DNA from: an uncultured Anaerolineaceae bacterium
GTDB taxonomy: Bacteria; Chloroflexota; Anaerolineae; Anaerolineales; Anaerolineaceae
DNA length: 9,181 bases
Assembly: GCA_937920255.1 (NCBI GenBank)
Contig: CALDSL010000105.1
Span: forward strand, 1 to 9,181
Direction of reading: 5' to 3'
The position numbers were made by a program, and so were the translations under genes. Shown here piece by piece: positions 6,136 through 9,181 of the stretch. The notes beneath the pieces were generated by a model. It was not told where the DNA came from. It searched no databases and saw only the letters and a list, made by a program, of their open reading frames with translations. The stretch's first letter is position 1. Each line of letters opens with the position of its first letter.

Positions 6136-6870
6136 TTATCCCTGGGCCTTTCCGTGGTCGGCAATGGCGATACTCTTCATGGCCTCGATTGCGATGCGGA
6201 TCTCGTTTTCCTCGCCTTGCAGGTAGGCGTCGCGCCCCCAGTCCGGTTTGATCTCCGTGCTGGTGCCGTCGCAGGCAAACAAAGCCCCGGCGCGCCAGCC
6301 GCGGTAGCTGGAAATGACAAACAGCGTGTCGGCTTCCATCTCAATCGCCTTCACGCCGGCGGCGCGCGCTTTTTCGGCGAACGCCGGGTCGCTTTCCACG
6401 TAGAACACGTCCGTTGACCAGGCCAGGCCGGTGTGCGCCGGAATGCCCAGTCGCGCCGCGGCCTCCACCAGGGCGGTGAGCACGCCAAAATCAGGCGTGG
6501 CGGGGAAGGCCGTCGGCAGGTAACGGTTGCCGGTGGCGCCGCCACGCACCACGCCGCTGGCGATGATCACATCGCCGGGCTGGATATTGTCTTGCAGCGT
6601 GCCGCACGAGCCCACGCGCAGGAAAGTATGCGCGCCCATGTGCGCCAGCTCTTCCACGCCGATGGCCACCTGCGGTCCGCCCATCCCGGTGGAGCAGGAT
6701 GTCACCGGAATGCCATCCACTGTGCCGGTGTAGACGTAATATCCACGTGTGTCCGTCACAAAGCGGTATTCGTCAAAATGCTCAGCGATTTTTTTCGCCC
6801 GCCCTGGGTCGCCCGGGACAAATACATATGGAGCGATATCCTTCGGGTCACATTGAATGTGAAATTCCAT
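6136..6870 (-). CDS. Nucleoside phosphorylase A (NP-I family, Udp/DeoD-like)
   Basis: A 244-residue NP-I family phosphorylase, paralogous to the next gene downstream. A gapless hand alignment gives 132 identities over 238 positions, about 55%. It has the standard phosphate loop VPGDPGR (18-24), His4, Arg42, STGMGGP (60-66), RVGSCGT (85-91), ribose-binding IEMEA (176-180) and Asp201 in CDGT. The N-terminal half looks like uridine phosphorylase (STGMGGP, EELAHMGAHTF), while the FYVESDP segment lacks the Gln-x-Arg uracil motif, so base preference is open. It should feed ribose-1-phosphate to DeoB. The start has GAGGAGG with a 9-nt spacing. It lies 37 nt after the nucleoside hydrolase stop and is separated by one base from phosphorylase B, implying one transcript and translational coupling. 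Confidence 0.9.
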   Translation of the reverse strand: MEFHIQCDPKDIAPYVFVPGDPGRAKKIAEHFDEYRFVTDTRGYYVYTGTVDGIPVTSCSTGMGGPQVAIGVEELAHMGAHTFLRVGSCGTLQDNIQPGDVIIASGVVRGGATGNRYLPTAFPATPDFGVLTALVEAAARLGIPAHTGLAWSTDVFYVESDPAFAEKARAAGVKAIEMEADTLFVISSYRGWRAGALFACDGTSTEIKPDWGRDAYLQGEENEIRIAIEAMKSIAIADHGKAQG

Positions 6871-6907
6871 CTTGGGTGGCCTCCTCGATCCTGGTCTTTG
6901 TAACCGC

Positions 6908-7831
6908 TCAGCGCAGCGCCATCTGCATCAACTCCCACAGGCGGGCGCTGTCCATCTTTTCCACCAGCAGCGCATTGGGCTGCCTGCCCAACCGGCCGTA
7001 CCAGTCCACCACCGTTTGGCCGTAGGTCTTCTCGCCCTTCAGTTCCACGTCCACAAATTGCTGGCTGGCTTCTTGAATAATGCCCGGCTCGATGGCTGCG
7101 GCCAGCGCCAGGAAATCCGCGCCAAACAGAATCCGCTGCCCGGTGATCTGCTGCAGGAAGGTCAGGGTGTTGGCCGTGATCTGGCGGAAGAACTCAGCCC
7201 GCGGCGAATCCATCGCCAGCATGGCCTCGACCTTTTCCGGCCCAAACGGGTGCGCTACGGTCGTTTCCCATGACACCAGGGTGAACTTCGGCCAGGCCTC
7301 GAACACGATCGCCGCGGCTTCGGGGTCAGCGTGGGTGTTGAACTCGGCTGATGGGGTGGTGTTGCCCAGCCCGCGGATCGCGCCGCCCATAATCACTAAT
7401 TCGCGGTACTTGCCTGGCAGTTCCGGTTCAAGACTGACCGCCAGCGACAGGTTGGTCAGCGGGCCGATGGCCACCAGGGTAAGCTGCCCCGGGTTTTCAT
7501 TGGCCAACCGGATCAGCGCCAGCGCGGCGTGTTCTGTTTCAACCTGGCGTGAGGATGCCGGCCAGCCGCAGTTGCCCAGCCCGTCCTGCCCGTGGACATT
7601 ATCGGCGTACGGGTTGCGTGCCACCAACGCGCGCGGCGCTCCGGCATAAACGGGGATGTCCTTGCCCATCACGTCCAGAATCTTGCAGGCATTGGCGGTG
7701 GTGTGATCCAGCGATACGTTCCCGGCCACCGTGGTCAGAGCTTCTACCTGTACTCCGGGGTGGGCAAGGGCCATCATAATGGCATGAGCGTCATCAACAC
7801 CAGGATCGGTGTCTATCACCAGGCGCAGCAT
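6908..7831 (-). CDS. Inosine/uridine-preferring type nucleoside hydrolase
   Basis: Predicted Ca-dependent N-ribosidase releasing base and free ribose from nucleosides; 307 residues, usual for the family. Seen: DTDPGVDD (7-14), the Ca/ribose aspartate cluster; TTVAGN (33-38); HGQDGLG (80-86); IGPLTNLSLA; MGGA; AEFNTHADPEA with the Glu/Asn ribose ligands; and GADFLA with Asp239 at the last Ca-ligand position. Odd: the usual His-Asp of that last motif is Ala-Asp (Ala238), removing the residue that protonates the leaving base in the inosine-uridine enzyme. The start at 7831 is preferred over an in-frame ATG at 7879 because AAGAGGAG lies 6 nt upstream and the conserved Asp cluster then begins at residue 7. 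It is the first gene of the run, behind a consensus promoter. No signal peptide is seen. Confidence 0.92.
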   Translation of the reverse strand: MLRLVIDTDPGVDDAHAIMMALAHPGVQVEALTTVAGNVSLDHTTANACKILDVMGKDIPVYAGAPRALVARNPYADNVHGQDGLGNCGWPASSRQVETEHAALALIRLANENPGQLTLVAIGPLTNLSLAVSLEPELPGKYRELVIMGGAIRGLGNTTPSAEFNTHADPEAAAIVFEAWPKFTLVSWETTVAHPFGPEKVEAMLAMDSPRAEFFRQITANTLTFLQQITGQRILFGADFLALAAAIEPGIIQEASQQFVDVELKGEKTYGQTVVDWYGRLGRQPNALLVEKMDSARLWELMQMALR

Positions 7832-7837
7832 ACGATA

Positions 7838-7845
7838 CTCCTCTT
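7838..7845 (-). promoter_or_regulatory. Ribosome binding site fixing the nucleoside hydrolase start
   Basis: The minus strand reads AAGAGGAG, then 6 nt, then ATG at 7831-7829. The in-frame ATG at 7879 has no such site and would add 16 residues not expected in the family. Confidence 0.8.
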
Positions 7846-7901
7846 GATTTTCATCTGTAAACAGTTTGGAACGCTCCACAGGCGTGAGCTGGTTTCAAGC
7901 C

Positions 7902-7929
7902 ATTATAGAACAGGCAAGACGTTTGTCAA
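7902..7929 (-). promoter_or_regulatory. Near-perfect sigma-70 promoter of the nucleoside hydrolase operon
   Basis: On the minus strand, TTGACA (7929-7924) and TATAAT (7907-7902) both match the consensus exactly with a 16-bp spacer. The expected start near 7895 leaves a 5' leader of about 64 nt before the ATG at 7831. The spacer contains GAC and GTC half-sites around AAAC, but no convincing operator palindrome. A promoter this strong on a catabolic operon would normally need a repressor, which is not encoded in the window. Confidence 0.82.
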
Positions 7930-7956
7930 GAAAACGTGGTGGTACAGGCTCTGAAT

Positions 7957-7985
7957 TTGGATATTTCTTTCAGGCATAGTATCAT
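7957..7985 (+). promoter_or_regulatory. Weak candidate promoter for deoB
   Basis: TTGGAT (7957-7962) and TATCAT (7980-7985) are separated by 17 bp; an overlapping CATAAT (7983-7988) is an alternative -10. The AT-rich patch 7961-7991 stands out from its GC-rich surroundings. It lies 70-90 bp before the deoB ATG and about 30-60 bp from the opposing consensus promoter, so one regulator could control both directions. Confidence 0.35.
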
Positions 7986-8054
7986 AATATAGCACCGCCA
8001 GGTGAATGCATGGGTGCAATGGGAATGAGAAGGGAAAGGGACAGGTAGGCCAGG

Positions 8055-9181
8055 ATGAACTTTCGTAGAGCAGTTGTGATTGTGCTGGATGGGGTCGGTG
8101 CGGGCGAAGCGCCCGATGCGCAGGATTACGGCGATGTCGGTACCAACTCGTTGGGTAACGTCGCCCGCGAGGTGGGCGGTTTGAAGATGCCCAACCTGGA
8201 GCGCTTTGGTTGGGGCTATATCACTCCCATGGAAGGCGTGCGCCGGGTGGAAGACCCGGCCGGGGCGTACGGCCGGCTGATCCCCACTTCGGTTGGCAAA
8301 GATTCAATCACCGGGCACTGGGAATTGATGGGCGTATTTCTCACCAGCGCCCTGCCCACCTACCCGGACGGTTTTCCACAGGAACTGCTGGATGAATTCA
8401 AACGCCGCACCGGCTATGATGTGCTGGGGAACAAGCCCGCCTCCGGCACCGAAATTTTGAAGGAACTGGGCGAAGAACACATGCGCACCGGCAAGCCGAT
8501 TTTGTACACCTCGGCCGACAGCGTCTTTCAGATCGCCGCGCATGAAGAAGTCATCCCGCTTGAGCGGCTGTACGAAATCTGCCGCATCTCGCGCGACATG
8601 CTCACCGGCGAGCACGCGGTGGGCCGGGTGATCGCGCGGCCGTTCCTGGGTAACAGCGCTGAAACCTTCAAGCGCACCACCAACCGCCGCGATTTTCCAC
8701 TCGACCCGATTTCCGATACCATCATGGACAAACTGGTCGCCAGCGGGCGCGGTGTATATGCCACCGGCAAGATTGATGATCTTTTCGCCGGGCGTGGGAT
8801 CACCGTCACCAGCCACTCGGAAGATAACCACAGCAGCACCATGTCGATGCTGGAATTTTTGGAGAAAGACTTTGAGGGTCTGCTCTTCTCCAACCTGGTC
8901 GAGTTCGACATGATCTACGGCCACCGCAATGATGCCCGCGGGTACGCCGATGCTCTGGAAGCCTTTGACAGCCGCGTGCCTGATATCCTCGCGCGGTTGC
9001 GGCCGGGCGATGTGGTCATGGTGGTGGCGGACCACGGCGTCGACCCGACCACGCCTGGCACCGACCATTCGCGCGAGTGCTCGCCGCTGCTGGTGTTTGG
9101 CCCGAACGTGCGCCCCAACGTTGACCTGGGCGACCGCGGCGCCTACAGTGATGTGGCCGCCACCCTGGCCGAGATGTTCGA
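8055..9181 (+). CDS. deoB: Phosphopentomutase DeoB, 3' end outside window
   Basis: Converts (deoxy)ribose-1-phosphate to the 5-phosphate; cytosolic, Mn-dependent, alkaline phosphatase superfamily. The window holds 375 complete codons; the Bacillus cereus enzyme is about 394 residues, so only the tail is missing. All metal ligands are in place, each one below the B. cereus number: Asp12, Asp285, His290, Asp326, His327, His338. Family blocks NKPASGTEI (126-134), YTSADSV (151-157), AAHEE, RVIARPF (191-197) and TPGTDHSRE are present. Odd: the activated-enzyme phosphothreonine (Thr85 in GKDTMTGHW) is Ser84 in GKDSITGHW, and the usual DSVG is DGVG. A modest GGTAGG precedes the ATG by 5 nt. It diverges from the nucleoside hydrolase operon and would use the products of its two phosphorylases. 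Confidence 0.95.
   Translation, partial: MNFRRAVVIVLDGVGAGEAPDAQDYGDVGTNSLGNVAREVGGLKMPNLERFGWGYITPMEGVRRVEDPAGAYGRLIPTSVGKDSITGHWELMGVFLTSALPTYPDGFPQELLDEFKRRTGYDVLGNKPASGTEILKELGEEHMRTGKPILYTSADSVFQIAAHEEVIPLERLYEICRISRDMLTGEHAVGRVIARPFLGNSAETFKRTTNRRDFPLDPISDTIMDKLVASGRGVYATGKIDDLFAGRGITVTSHSEDNHSSTMSMLEFLEKDFEGLLFSNLVEFDMIYGHRNDARGYADALEAFDSRVPDILARLRPGDVVMVVADHGVDPTTPGTDHSRECSPLLVFGPNVRPNVDLGDRGAYSDVAATLAEMF

Noticed and set aside
6135..6164. Upstream start for phosphorylase B at 6164
   Set aside because: It would overlap phosphorylase A by 29 nt and add ten residues absent from the paralogue; the ATG at 6134 follows the TAA stop by one base and aligns exactly.
5415..6870. Single gene broken by a frameshift rather than two phosphorylase genes
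   Set aside because: Each frame holds a complete family domain from MEFHI to the C-terminal helix, so this is a tandem duplication.
8304..9068. Long antisense open frame of 254 codons on the minus strand inside deoB
   Set aside because: It is the reverse-complement shadow of a GC-rich gene with full DeoB motifs; no start signal and no recognisable protein family.

Overview
The window is a GC-rich bacterial chromosome segment that is almost fully coding. It holds nine protein genes, two of them cut by the window edges, and no RNA genes, insertion sequences or CRISPR arrays that I can see. Codon use, Shine-Dalgarno sites and gene content fit a Chloroflexota (Anaerolineae-like) genome. That placement is an impression from protein style, not a demonstrated assignment.

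Layout. Positions 1-1318 (minus) hold the N-terminal 439 residues of a divergent GlmS-type glutamine:fructose-6-phosphate amidotransferase. A 202-bp divergent spacer follows, with a degenerate 8-nt tandem repeat, an inverted repeat and a candidate promoter for the next gene. Positions 1521-2504 (plus) encode a diacylglycerol/lipid-kinase family protein. It converges, with only 27 bp between stop codons, on a run of six minus-strand genes. Read in the direction of transcription these are: nucleoside hydrolase (7831-6908), nucleoside phosphorylase A (6870-6136), nucleoside phosphorylase B (6134-5415), a 118-bp gap with a branched hairpin element, ribokinase (5296-4361), a class I SAM methyltransferase (4343-3645) and a DUF4037 protein (3638-2532). 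Divergent from the hydrolase, after a 223-bp spacer, phosphopentomutase DeoB starts at 8055 (plus) and runs off the window.

How the genes work together. Five of the nine genes make a coherent nucleoside-ribose salvage module with two parallel routes to ribose-5-phosphate. In the hydrolytic route, the nucleoside hydrolase frees base and ribose, and ribokinase phosphorylates the ribose. In the phosphorolytic route, the two nucleoside phosphorylases make (deoxy)ribose-1-phosphate, which DeoB converts to the 5-phosphate. The hydrolase arm has a near-perfect sigma-70 promoter (TTGACA, 16 bp, TATAAT) in the spacer it shares with deoB. The methyltransferase and DUF4037 genes are tightly linked behind ribokinase, but their link to nucleosides is unknown.

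The most unusual points are a tandem, gaplessly alignable phosphorylase pair in which one copy has a changed phosphate-binding loop; a DeoB with Ser in place of the phospho-accepting Thr; a nucleoside hydrolase with Ala where the family usually has an active-site His; and a branched hairpin followed by seven T residues upstream of ribokinase, oriented against the flanking genes.
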